Assembly (NCBI RefSeq): GCF_026626705.1
Contig: NZ_JAPNKC010000001.1
Span: 13,129,641 to 13,193,640, forward strand
Direction: 5' to 3'
Origin: Pyxidicoccus sp. MSG2
GTDB lineage: Bacteria > Myxococcota > Myxococcia > Myxococcales > Myxococcaceae
DNA: 64,000 nucleotides
Part shown: one piece after another, positions 1 to 7,740 of the stretch
Numbering within the stretch: position 1 is the stretch's first letter
How the letters are laid out: each line of letters starts with the position of its first letter
Notes under the pieces: model-generated
What the model was told of the DNA's origin: nothing
The model's database searches: none
What the model saw: the letters and a program-made list of their open reading frames with translations, nothing else
Position numbers and translations under genes: made by a program

Positions 1-1
1 G

Positions 2-1072
2 GCTCCAACCAACGGAGTGGGCCCCCGGACGACGTCGACCCAGGCGAACAACACCTCCAGTCCGACGCGGGCAGGCCAGGTCCAGGACGCGGTGCAGAAG
101 CCCCCTTCGGATGTCGAAGAGGCGCTGAAGGAGCTCGAGCAGAAGCTGGGCAAGATCTTCAAGCCGGACGCCGAGGCCCTGGCCAGTGGGAAGCTGCCTC
201 CCCGGCCGGGACGTGAGCTGTCGGCGAAGGACCAGGCGGACGCGGAGCGGGCCGTCTCCGACTTCCTCCTCAAGGTGGGGCTGGACAAGGCGGAGAAGTA
301 CCTCCTGGGTCCCAATGCCAACTCACCGGGAGCCGCGGCCGTCCTTGGAAAGCTCAAGGACCTCGTCGGCAAGGACGGGCTGAAGCTCAAGCTCGGGGAC
401 AAGGGGGAGTTCACCCTCAAGGCCGAGCTCGGCAACTGGCTGGTCAAGCCCGCTCCCGCCGGGAGCGCCGCCGTCAAGTTCCAGCTCACGAAGAACACCA
501 CGACCACGGGCTCCGTCAGCTTCAACAAGGATGGCTTCGACAAGGCCTCGGGTGGCGTCGAGTGGAAGCAAGGGGGCACCAAACTCACGGCGAATGCCAA
601 CTTCAACAAGGATGGCTTCGAAAAGGTCTCGGGTGGCTTCGAGCGGACGCAGGGGCGATTCACCACCACGGCGACCGGCACCCTCAACGCCCAGGGCGGC
701 CTCAAGCTGGAAGAAGGCCTGACGTTCAAGGTCAAGCAGGGGGTTGTCGGCTTCAAGGGCACCCAGGACTTCCAGAACAACACCGCGCGCTTCGAAGCCA
801 ACGTGAAGCGGGGCAGCACGTTCGAGGCGAGCTCGGGGCTCAACCTGAAGTCGGGCAATCTCTCCAGCGTGGACGGGAAGTTCACGTGGAAGCTCGACAA
901 GGACCGCCTCACGCTCAAGGGCAACGTGCTCCAGGACTTCCTCAAGAACACGACGAAGGCCGAGATGACGGTGGACTACAAGCCGAAGGCAGACACCAGC
1001 TTCTTCGTGGGCGCCACGGCCGACTCCAAGAACGGCTTCGGGGTGCGCTTCGGAGCCGCCGTCAGGTTCTGA
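2..1072 (+). CDS. Repeat-containing beta-rich protein of unknown function, 5' end outside the window
   Basis: The frame is open to the first base of the window, so the start probably lies upstream; an in-frame GTG at 17 is only an internal candidate. The visible part is 356 residues: a low-complexity Ser/Thr/Asn/Pro-rich start, a charged helical stretch, and from about residue 125 a run of alternating polar and hydrophobic strands that looks beta-solenoid or barrel-like. Two near-identical units beginning FNKDGF follow each other 27 codons apart (DNA from 521 and from 602), and looser copies continue to the C-terminal GVRFGAAVRF. No enzyme motif is seen. Similar proteins in myxobacteria are, as far as I recall, unannotated. 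Function unknown; surface or envelope location is inference only. Confidence 0.8.
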   Translation, partial: APTNGVGPRTTSTQANNTSSPTRAGQVQDAVQKPPSDVEEALKELEQKLGKIFKPDAEALASGKLPPRPGRELSAKDQADAERAVSDFLLKVGLDKAEKYLLGPNANSPGAAAVLGKLKDLVGKDGLKLKLGDKGEFTLKAELGNWLVKPAPAGSAAVKFQLTKNTTTTGSVSFNKDGFDKASGGVEWKQGGTKLTANANFNKDGFEKVSGGFERTQGRFTTTATGTLNAQGGLKLEEGLTFKVKQGVVGFKGTQDFQNNTARFEANVKRGSTFEASSGLNLKSGNLSSVDGKFTWKLDKDRLTLKGNVLQDFLKNTTKAEMTVDYKPKADTSFFVGATADSKNGFGVRFGAAVRF

Positions 1073-1077
1073 CCCTC

Positions 1078-1104
1078 GGGGCCCGGCGGTCGAGCCCGGG
1101 CCCC
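1078..1104. terminator. GC-rich hairpin between convergent genes
   Basis: A perfect 9-bp inverted repeat (GGGGCCCGG at 1078-1086, CCGGGCCCC at 1096-1104) with a 9-nt loop lies in the 43-bp gap between two converging stop codons. There is no T-tract. Position and symmetry suit a bidirectional terminator. Confidence 0.6.
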
Positions 1105-1115
1105 ATCCGCGAGGT

Positions 1116-2084
1116 TCAGCTGTCGAGGACGTAGCTGAAGATGAGCGGCGCGACGATGGACGCGTCGCTCTCCACGACGAACTTCGGCGTGTCGATGCCG
1201 AGCTTGCCCCAGGTGATCTTCTCGTTGGGCACCGCGCCGGAGTACGAGCCGTAGCTCGTCGTCGAGTCGCTGATCTGACAGAAGTACGCCCACAGCGGGA
1301 TGCCCTCGCGCCGGAGGTCCTGGTGCAGCATGGGCACCACGCAGATGGGGAAGTCCCCGGCGATGCCGCCGCCAATCTGGAAGAAGCCGATGGGCGCGCG
1401 CGGGGCGGTCTCCGTGTACCAGGCCGCGAGCGTGGTCATGGACTCGATGCCGCTCCGGACGGTGTGGACGTTCTTCACGTCTCCGGCGATGCAGTGTCCC
1501 GCGTACATGTTGCCCAGCGTGGAGTCCTCCCAGCCCGGCACCCAGATGGGCAGGTCCTTCTCGCAGGCCGCGAGCAACCAACTGTGTCGGGGGTCGATCT
1601 GGTAGCTGCTGGCCAGCTTGCCGCCACGGAGTACGCGGTAGAGGAACTCATGCGGGAAGTGCCGGCGCCCGTCCCGGTCCGCCGAGCACCACTCCTCCAG
1701 GATGACGGCCTCGATGCGACGCATGGCCTCCATCTCCGGGATGCAGGTATCCGTCACCCGGTTCATGTGCCGTTCGAGCAGCGCCTGCTCGTCTGTCGGC
1801 GTCAGGTCCCGGTAGTGCGGCACTCGCTCGTAGAACGCGTGGGCGACGAGGTTGAAGATGTCCTCCTCCAGGTTCGCGCCCGTGCAGCAGATGGCGTGGA
1901 CCTTGTCGCGCCGGATCAACTCCGCCAGGGAGATTCCCAGCTCCGCCGTGCTCATCGCGCCCGCGAGCGTGACGAGCATCTTTCCACCGCCCTCCACGTG
2001 CCGGACGTAGCCGTCGGCCGCGTCGACCAGTGCCGCTGCGTTGAAGTGCTTGAAGTGGGTCCGGCAGAAGTCCCTGATGTTCAA
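1116..2084 (-). CDS. Deoxyhypusine synthase-like enzyme (possibly homospermidine synthase-type)
   Basis: The whole protein resembles the deoxyhypusine synthase family, NAD-dependent enzymes that transfer the aminobutyl group of spermidine to an acceptor. The motif NEKITWGKLG near the C-terminus carries the lysine (about residue 294 of 322) equivalent to the catalytic lysine of eukaryotic DHS, so the enzyme looks intact. Bacteria lack eIF5A, and bacterial relatives are thought to act on free polyamines, for example making homospermidine; the substrate here is inference. The frame stays open to a TTG at 2234, but homology begins near LNIRDF, and TTG at 2084 is preceded by GGGAG eight bases upstream, so that TTG is preferred. 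The next gene (2348 onwards) is divergent. Confidence 0.85.
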   Translation of the reverse strand: MNIRDFCRTHFKHFNAAALVDAADGYVRHVEGGGKMLVTLAGAMSTAELGISLAELIRRDKVHAICCTGANLEEDIFNLVAHAFYERVPHYRDLTPTDEQALLERHMNRVTDTCIPEMEAMRRIEAVILEEWCSADRDGRRHFPHEFLYRVLRGGKLASSYQIDPRHSWLLAACEKDLPIWVPGWEDSTLGNMYAGHCIAGDVKNVHTVRSGIESMTTLAAWYTETAPRAPIGFFQIGGGIAGDFPICVVPMLHQDLRREGIPLWAYFCQISDSTTSYGSYSGAVPNEKITWGKLGIDTPKFVVESDASIVAPLIFSYVLDS

Positions 2085-2347
2085 GTGGTCAGCTCCCGGC
2101 GACGAGGGGTCGGCGTGGGGGCTGTCGCCAGGGCGCACCACACCGAACGCTCTACGGCCCGAGGACGGGCCGCCATCGAAGCGCCGGGTGGCTGAAGCGG
2201 GAGCCGTTGTAATCAGCCCGGGTGTTCGTCGCAAGTAGAGCCGTCGCGGCTCCCTGCCACGAGCGAGCAGCCGCGGGAGGCGAGGGGCTGGCTCGGCCCG
2301 GAGCGCGCATGGAGCAATGGATTGCGGCGGCTCCGGTGCCCGCGTAT

Positions 2348-2761
2348 ATGCGCAGCACCATGTCGCTGGTCCTTCGCATCTTCACGCTCGCACTCCTGCT
2401 CGGCTGGCAGGCTGTGGGCGTCGGGGCGAGCGGTCCTGCGCACCACTGTCAGAAGCAGGTCGAGAAACGCCGCGCCAGATGCCACTGCCCCCACGGTGAG
2501 CTGAAGGCGGAGCAGGCTCCGCACAGCCAGCCGACACTGCGGAGTGACTGCTGCGACGAGCCGGGCTGGAAGCTGCCCGCGCCTACCTTCGTGGACACCT
2601 CCAGCAACTCCTTCCTGGGGGTCCCCCCGCAGGGACTGCCTCCGACATGGATGAGCGTCTCCCCTCCCCAGGGTGGACGCCTCCCGTCACTCGCGCTCTG
2701 GGAGCAGCCTCGTGCCCAGGGCCCACCTGTCTTCCTCCGCATCCGCTCTCTCCTGATCTGA
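2348..2761 (+). CDS. Small exported His/Cys-rich protein, possible metal binder
   Basis: 137 residues from ATG 2348. A short basic start and a hydrophobic segment (about residues 5-23) form a likely signal peptide. The exported part opens with a His/Cys cluster (HHC, CHCPH, later DCC) within about 40 residues, then turns Pro-rich and ends in the hydrophobic string FLRIRSLLI. Layout and ending recall small proteins at heavy-metal resistance loci, but no efflux or regulator gene is beside it, so metal binding is inferred only from residue content. The frame extends upstream to 2222, but that part is Arg/Ala-rich and lacks a signal peptide. It runs in tandem with the small membrane protein at 2853. 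Confidence 0.7.
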   Translation: MRSTMSLVLRIFTLALLLGWQAVGVGASGPAHHCQKQVEKRRARCHCPHGELKAEQAPHSQPTLRSDCCDEPGWKLPAPTFVDTSSNSFLGVPPQGLPPTWMSVSPPQGGRLPSLALWEQPRAQGPPVFLRIRSLLI

Positions 2762-2852
2762 GTGCTCCGGCGCGCGCCTGGACCCTCGTGGCCGACGCAC
2801 GCCCTCTCGAAAGCACTCAGTCGTATTTCCACCGTGTTTCAGGAGGTGTCGG

Positions 2853-3008
2853 ATGAACATGTTCTTTGAAGTCATTGTCGGCGTCGTGTTGATCACCCTG
2901 CTCATCGTCGTGTTGGGGCCCGCCCTGTGGAGCTCGCGGCTCAGCATCACCGAGAAGCAGAAGCACTGGGAGCAGCAGGGCAAGAAGCGCCCCGGGGCAG
3001 GTGACTGA
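2853..3008 (+). CDS. 51-residue single-pass membrane protein
   Basis: ATG 2853 follows a strong AGGAGG at 2841-2846. The product is 51 residues: MNMFFEV, one hydrophobic helix of about 18 residues, then a polar basic tail ending KKRPGAGD, so the C-terminus is predicted cytoplasmic. Small one-helix proteins of this shape occur as accessory subunits of membrane complexes, but no partner is recognisable. It lies 91 bp after the His/Cys-rich exported gene and could share its transcript. Excellent ribosome-binding site and clean topology argue that it is real. Confidence 0.65.
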   Translation: MNMFFEVIVGVVLITLLIVVLGPALWSSRLSITEKQKHWEQQGKKRPGAGD

Positions 3009-3053
3009 GGAGCCTCGACTCACGGCGGTGGCGACCCTGGTAACGTTCGACGC

Positions 3054-3632
3054 ATGACCCCAGGGAACACGCCGCCCGCGGTGGACTCGGGAGGTGAAGC
3101 ACCACCACCGCGCCGCAACCGATGGTGCGCCACGACGGCCTGGGCCCTCCGGCTCGGCGCCGTCGTCGTCGTGACGCTCCTGGCCTACACGAGCTTCATG
3201 GCCTACATGCTGAGCTGCCTCGTCTGGCCGCTCCTGCTGGTGTCGTTCGCCACCACGCTGTACCGACGGACCGCGCGGGCGGCGCTCGACTTCGCGGTGG
3301 TCGTGCTGTGCTTCGCGGGACTCCAGGGCGGCTTCGCCTATCGACACCGGCAGGTGGAGCACGAGGCGGCGCCCGTGATTGCCGCCGTCGAGGACTTCCA
3401 GCGGGCCCACGGGCACTACCCGAAGGAGCTCTCCGAGCTTCCCCCCTCCGTGTGGACGGCGCTTCCCAATGCCGCTCCGAACGACCTGCGCTGGCAGGGC
3501 GCGGGGGGAGCCCCCTGCTGGTACCGGGAACCCGATGAACGGAGGAAGGCCTACGGCATCACCTGCGTCACCTTCGTCTTCCTGAAGCACACCTACGACT
3601 CGGAGCGACGCCGCTGGTATTCCTGGGACTGA
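3054..3632 (+). CDS. Membrane protein with pilin-like C-terminal region
   Basis: 192 residues. After a Pro/Arg-rich cytoplasmic start come two or three hydrophobic segments (about residues 30-60 and 75-95). The C-terminal part begins with an amphipathic helix and the string HGHYPKELSEL, which resembles the region after the N-terminal helix of type IV pilins and GspG-like pseudopilins, where a YP turn is common. There is no prepilin peptidase site, so this is a fold resemblance only. Function unknown. Weak ribosome-binding site; ATG 3054 chosen as the first start giving the full topology. Confidence 0.7.
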   Translation: MTPGNTPPAVDSGGEAPPPRRNRWCATTAWALRLGAVVVVTLLAYTSFMAYMLSCLVWPLLLVSFATTLYRRTARAALDFAVVVLCFAGLQGGFAYRHRQVEHEAAPVIAAVEDFQRAHGHYPKELSELPPSVWTALPNAAPNDLRWQGAGGAPCWYREPDERRKAYGITCVTFVFLKHTYDSERRRWYSWD

Positions 3633-3667
3633 GCGCCTCCCACCCGCGGCACTTCCAAGGGGAAACC

Positions 3668-5194
3668 ATGTTCCTGTCTCGACACACGCCTTCACGTGCA
3701 CCGGCCCTGGCGCTGGCTGGACTGTTGTCATTCGCGGGCCTCGCAGGCTGTGGTCCGGAGAGCACCGGACCAGGCGCCACCGCGAGCGAGCCCGCCGCCA
3801 CCTCGCGGGCCGCCTCGCTCGTCACCCTCGGCGGAGACACGTCGTGTGCCTGGGGGAGCGTGGACTGCAATCCGTGTGTCCCCGACGTGCCCGCCCGCTT
3901 CAATGCCATCAGGGACCACGGAGAGGTGCTCGGCTTCTCCCCGGGGACCTTCAACTTCAACGTCGCCTACCCGGGCAGCAACCATTGGGAGGGCATCCAG
4001 CGCCTGCCGCTCGGCTCCGGCCGCTACTTCGTCCTGTCCAAGCGGGATGGCAACGCCGGGGGCAACGTGGGCCACCTGGTCCACATGGCCACCCGCAACG
4101 GCGATGGGCTGCGATTCCGCTCCAACCGGCTGTCCACCAGCATCGCCCAACCCGAGGACACTGCTCCGCCCGGGGATGACCGCGCGGTGACGGCGCTGCC
4201 GGTGCTCGGCGGCTATACCCACGGCGGCGGCATGCAGGCGGTGGGCAACATCGTCGCCCTCCCCATGGAAGAGGGCCCCGGTGCCGGGCGCATCGCGCTC
4301 TACGACTACAACTCCAGCCTGAACCCGAGCCCCTTCGCCTACGTCGCGGGCAACACCGCGAACGCGGGGACCGCGTCCCTCTCCAAGCTGTCCAATGGGC
4401 GCTACCTGCTGCTGCTCGGGCAGTACGACGCGAAGTCGCTCGAGGTCTTCTTCTCCTCCGAGAACAACCTCCGCTCCGGCACCAATCAGTGGCTCCGCAC
4501 GGACCAGTGGTACGACGGGGAGCTGGCCTCCGGCGACTGGGGCCCCTTCCAGAATCTCAACCTCGTCACCGACTGCAATGACTCGCAGCTCTACCTGGTG
4601 GGAACGCGGCTGGGCGGGCTCCGGTGGGGCGCCGTCAGCGACGACCATGCCCACCTGTACCGGGTGAACATCGACGGGCACCTGCGGCTGGAGCACGTCG
4701 CGTCGAAGCATCTGTACTGCAGCAACGACGGCTCGCGGCAGTGCAACCTCGACGCGGCCGGCGGCGTCTTCGTCGACGCGGACCGCAACCTCCTCCTCTA
4801 CGCCACCGAGCATGCCGATGACGGCCCCGCCGGCTCGGTGAAGATGGTGGAGTTCCGCAACACCTGGGCGGATGCCCGGTGCGGCGCCGACATCTCACAC
4901 GCCTACGTCGACTTCTACGACGACTCCGACTTCAGCGACCGGGGCTTCATCTACGACTACGTGGATGGCGGCCTGAAGAACTGGGGCAGCTTCCACAGCA
5001 TCGACGCCTTCAACGACAAGGCCTCGGCCGTCCGTTGGTGCATCCCGCCCGGCTGGCGCGTGCGGCTCTACGGCGACTCGAACTACAGCGGCAGCTACAA
5101 GGACCTCATCGGCAGTGGCACCCTCCGCGAGGTCAACCTGAACAGCTGGAGCTTCGGCGACAAGGTCTCGTCCGCGCGCTGGCTGGCGTTCTGA
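3668..5194 (+). CDS. Exported lipoprotein with C-terminal beta/gamma-crystallin-like domain
   Basis: 508 residues. A signal peptide ending in a lipobox-like LAGCG (Cys at about 20) predicts a lipoprotein. The central 350 residues look beta-propeller-like, with repeated segments such as SNGRYLLLLGQYD and aromatic/Gly turns. The last 90 residues match the beta/gamma-crystallin pattern: VDFYDDSDFSDRG, later RVRLYGDSNYSGS and FGDKVSSARW, i.e. two Greek-key halves. Such domains bind calcium in several bacterial proteins (the myxobacterial spore coat Protein S is the classic case). The fusion to a propeller-like body suggests a calcium-stabilised surface protein; ligand unknown. Confidence 0.8.
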   Translation: MFLSRHTPSRAPALALAGLLSFAGLAGCGPESTGPGATASEPAATSRAASLVTLGGDTSCAWGSVDCNPCVPDVPARFNAIRDHGEVLGFSPGTFNFNVAYPGSNHWEGIQRLPLGSGRYFVLSKRDGNAGGNVGHLVHMATRNGDGLRFRSNRLSTSIAQPEDTAPPGDDRAVTALPVLGGYTHGGGMQAVGNIVALPMEEGPGAGRIALYDYNSSLNPSPFAYVAGNTANAGTASLSKLSNGRYLLLLGQYDAKSLEVFFSSENNLRSGTNQWLRTDQWYDGELASGDWGPFQNLNLVTDCNDSQLYLVGTRLGGLRWGAVSDDHAHLYRVNIDGHLRLEHVASKHLYCSNDGSRQCNLDAAGGVFVDADRNLLLYATEHADDGPAGSVKMVEFRNTWADARCGADISHAYVDFYDDSDFSDRGFIYDYVDGGLKNWGSFHSIDAFNDKASAVRWCIPPGWRVRLYGDSNYSGSYKDLIGSGTLREVNLNSWSFGDKVSSARWLAF

Positions 5195-5337
5195 GCGGAG
5201 CGCCCTCGCGGGAGGACGCGCTCCAGGCGCCGTCGGATATCTCACGGGCGACAGGAGCCAGGGATGCCGGCTGACAGCGGCTGGCGCCTGGACTATCTCC
5301 GCACCTGACTACCGCTGGTTCCGAGCGTGGAGGACGT

Positions 5338-5697
5338 ATGCCCTATGTCGATGGTTTCGTCGTGCCGGTTCCCATCAAGAACATCGCCGCCTACCGCACC
5401 ATGTCGCGCAAGGCGGGCAAGCTGTGGCGCGAGCACGGCGCGCTCGCCTACTTCGAGTGCGTCGGCGACGACGTCAAGCCCGGCAAGCTCACCTCCTTCC
5501 CGCAGAGCGTCAAGCTGAAGGCGGGGGAGACCGTGGTGTTCTCCTGGATTGTCTACAAGTCGCGCGCCGAGCGGAACCGCATCAACAAGAAGGTCATGGC
5601 TGATCCCCGCCTCACGAAGATGATGGACCCCAAGGCCATGCCCTTCGACAGCAAGCGGATGATCTACGGCGGCTTCAAGGTGTTCGTCGAGCTCTGA
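5338..5697 (+). CDS. DUF1428 family protein (YbaA-like)
   Basis: 119 residues matching DUF1428 from end to end: it opens MPYVDGFVVPVP, has the central YFECVGDD segment and ends with MPFDSKRMIYGGFKVFVE, all hallmarks of this small ferredoxin-like dimeric family. The biochemical role of the family is unknown. ATG 5338 lies after GGAGG (5330-5334). A very strong hairpin follows, so it is probably a single-gene transcript. Confidence 0.92.
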   Translation: MPYVDGFVVPVPIKNIAAYRTMSRKAGKLWREHGALAYFECVGDDVKPGKLTSFPQSVKLKAGETVVFSWIVYKSRAERNRINKKVMADPRLTKMMDPKAMPFDSKRMIYGGFKVFVEL

Positions 5698-5730
5698 CGC
5701 CTGGTGATTCTCCACCCTGTCGTCTCCACC

Positions 5731-5759
5731 CTGGCGCATCCCATGCGGGGATGCGCCAG
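5731..5759 (+). terminator. 12-bp perfect hairpin after the DUF1428 gene
   Basis: CTGGCGCATCCC (5731-5742) and GGGATGCGCCAG (5748-5759) are perfectly complementary around a 5-nt loop, 33 bp after the stop codon. No T-run follows, which is common for GC-rich genomes. Best read as the terminator separating DUF1428 from the PilZ gene. Confidence 0.75.
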
Positions 5760-5890
5760 CCGAGCAAGACTCCTGACGGTACGTGAGGAGTGTTGGACGG
5801 TGGAAACCCGACGCTCGCGTGTTCCAGAATTGACTATCGTTCTCTTGGAATCGCATCAAACGCGAACAGTGTCTGGCAATCATTCCGTCC

Positions 5891-6250
5891 ATGCCAGACA
5901 GACACGAGCAGATTGACCGCCGTTCCTTCCCGCGTCTCCAGGCTCCGCTTTATTCGCGCCCGGCGCGGCTGCAGTTCGGTTCAACCCGACAGGTGCTGGA
6001 CGTCAGCCGGAGCGGCGCCCGCATCTACTCCGACGAGTTCCACGCGGAGGGCAGCCAGTTGGAGCTGGAGCTCTTCCTGGCGGATGCCGGCTCGCTGGAG
6101 TGCAAGGCGCGCGTGGTCTGGACGTCGAAGCTTCCTCCCGGCGGCGTCGCCCGCTACGAGGTGGGACTGGCCTTCCTGGACGCGCCGCCCGCCACGTGGA
6201 GCCGGCTCCAGCCGCTGCTCGTCCCCGACGACGTGAGGGAGGCCTCCTGA
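5891..6250 (+). CDS. PilZ domain protein
   Basis: 119 residues. The N-terminus carries the PilZ signature: an RRxxR-type motif (DRRSFPR, about residues 8-14) and later DVSRSGARI, the D/NxSxxG motif. Both parts form the cyclic-di-GMP site in binding members of this family; here the final element is SGAR, close to consensus, so c-di-GMP binding is likely but not certain. There is no other domain, so it would act as a stand-alone adaptor, in myxobacteria typically tied to motility or exopolysaccharide control. A TTGACT at 5830-5835 may be a -35 element. The flavin oxidase gene converges on it. Confidence 0.88.
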   Translation: MPDRHEQIDRRSFPRLQAPLYSRPARLQFGSTRQVLDVSRSGARIYSDEFHAEGSQLELELFLADAGSLECKARVVWTSKLPPGGVARYEVGLAFLDAPPATWSRLQPLLVPDDVREAS

Positions 6251-6295
6251 AGGATTTGAAAGTGGGGCGGCCTCAGACCGAGCCCGCGGACACGC

Positions 6296-7738
6296 TCACG
6301 GCGGGGAGAGCGTCTGGGCGTGGCGGAAGACGTTCTGTGGGTCGTACTTCTGCTTGATGCGCTGGAGCCTGGGGTTGTTGCTCCCGTAGTAGGCACGGCG
6401 GAAGCCATCCAGGCGCGCGTCCGCGTAGCCCTGATACACATGTCCGTTGGCGTGCGGGAGCACCGTCATCCACGAGGCATCCACCCACCCACGTGCGTGC
6501 TCGCGCAGGGCATCCACGGACCGTGAGCCCACGGTGGCGGTGTGGCGAATCAGCATGCGCGCGTGCCGGTGGAGGAAGCTGGAGGTGCCATCGGAGAGCG
6601 CATACGCCCCGCCCCAGGGAATGAACTCGAGCTCCCGGTACTGCGCGTAGCGGCGATCCGCCTCGAACTGCTCCACACACGCCTGGATGGCCTCCGGCTC
6701 CAACGACTCATCGAAGAAGCTGGAGCGGGTGAACTGGTAGCCGGTGGATTGGTACGGGAGGCTCGGCATCCAGGCCGGTGCTGCCTCATGGTCCAACAGC
6801 CCGACCAGGTACTCCGCTGCCGCCGTGGGCGCGAGGCGCCACCTGCGCAGGTCCCCGGCCAGCGGTCCGAGCCAGCGATCCAGCGTCTCCACGAGGCTCA
6901 CGACGCGCGCGCCCCGCCCGAGGATGACACCGAAGAGCTCCACGTAGCACGGGGCCTCCGGGTCGTCCGGCGCGACGAGGCCGAGCTCGAGATTCACATC
7001 CGGGTCCGCATCGGGCGCATGCTCCTGCCAGAGCGCCATCAGCTCGGCGGCCTCGGTCAGGGGCCAGCGGCCGTGGCAGACGGTGAGCCCATCCAGGGGA
7101 TGGGTCCGCAGCGTCAGCTCGGTGACGATGCCGAAGCCGGAGGCGCCAGCGCCACGAAGCGCCCAGTAGAGGTCGTCCGCTTCCTCCCTGCTCGCCTGGA
7201 GCACACGGCCGTCGGCGCAGACCATCTCCATGCTCTCGACGTGGTCCGTGGTGAGCCCGTAGCGCCGGCCGAGGAACCCGAAGCCACCGACCAGCGCGAG
7301 CCCGCCGATGGCGACCCGGGGACACCCTCCGGTGGGAACGGCCCGGCCCACGGAGGCCAGGCTCCGGCTGACGTCGGCGGAGAGCGCGCCCGGTCCGACC
7401 ACGACGACACCGTTTCTGGACTCGACGTGGGCGAGCTCCGAGAGGTCGACGACGACCGGCGCACGCGTGGAGAGGTCCGCGAAGCAATGCCCTCCACTTC
7501 GCACCGAGAAGGGCAGCTCCTGCTCGAGGAGGAACTCCAGCGTCCGCTGCACGTCCGAAGTGCTCCGGCAGCGGACCAGGGCCTGGGGAGGCGTGAGCGG
7601 CAGGCCCGCCGCGAACTGCTTGTTGGCGAGCAGCATCCGCTCGTCTCCCGGCAGCACCACCGCGCCCTGGAGGACCCCGCGGAGCAGGGACCAGTCGACG
7701 TCCCGGCAGAGTGCTTCGGCTTCGGTCGAGGTCATCAT
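6296..7738 (-). CDS. Berberine-bridge-type FAD-dependent oxidase, last gene of the lanthipeptide operon
   Basis: 480 residues with an N-terminal FAD-binding (PCMH-type) domain and a C-terminal BBE segment (YYGSNNPRLQRIKQKYDP, then NVF). Both residues used for bicovalent FAD attachment are present: His84 in RSGGHCF and Cys139 in GGCPRVAIGG. Enzymes of this type oxidise alcohols, amines, sugars or C-H bonds with O2. The start codon is 2 nt after the stop of the ABC transporter gene, so co-transcription with the lanthipeptide genes is very likely. Inferred role: oxidative tailoring of the peptide, or an unrelated oxidase carried in the operon. No signal peptide is seen, so it should act in the cytoplasm. 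Confidence 0.9.
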   Translation of the reverse strand: MMTSTEAEALCRDVDWSLLRGVLQGAVVLPGDERMLLANKQFAAGLPLTPPQALVRCRSTSDVQRTLEFLLEQELPFSVRSGGHCFADLSTRAPVVVDLSELAHVESRNGVVVVGPGALSADVSRSLASVGRAVPTGGCPRVAIGGLALVGGFGFLGRRYGLTTDHVESMEMVCADGRVLQASREEADDLYWALRGAGASGFGIVTELTLRTHPLDGLTVCHGRWPLTEAAELMALWQEHAPDADPDVNLELGLVAPDDPEAPCYVELFGVILGRGARVVSLVETLDRWLGPLAGDLRRWRLAPTAAAEYLVGLLDHEAAPAWMPSLPYQSTGYQFTRSSFFDESLEPEAIQACVEQFEADRRYAQYRELEFIPWGGAYALSDGTSSFLHRHARMLIRHTATVGSRSVDALREHARGWVDASWMTVLPHANGHVYQGYADARLDGFRRAYYGSNNPRLQRIKQKYDPQNVFRHAQTLSPP

Positions 7739-7740
7739 CG

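Noticed and set aside
323..1375. Long minus-strand frame across the end of the first gene and the DHS-like gene
   Set aside because: Arg/Ala/Gly-rich translation without motifs, antisense to a supported gene; typical GC-rich shadow.
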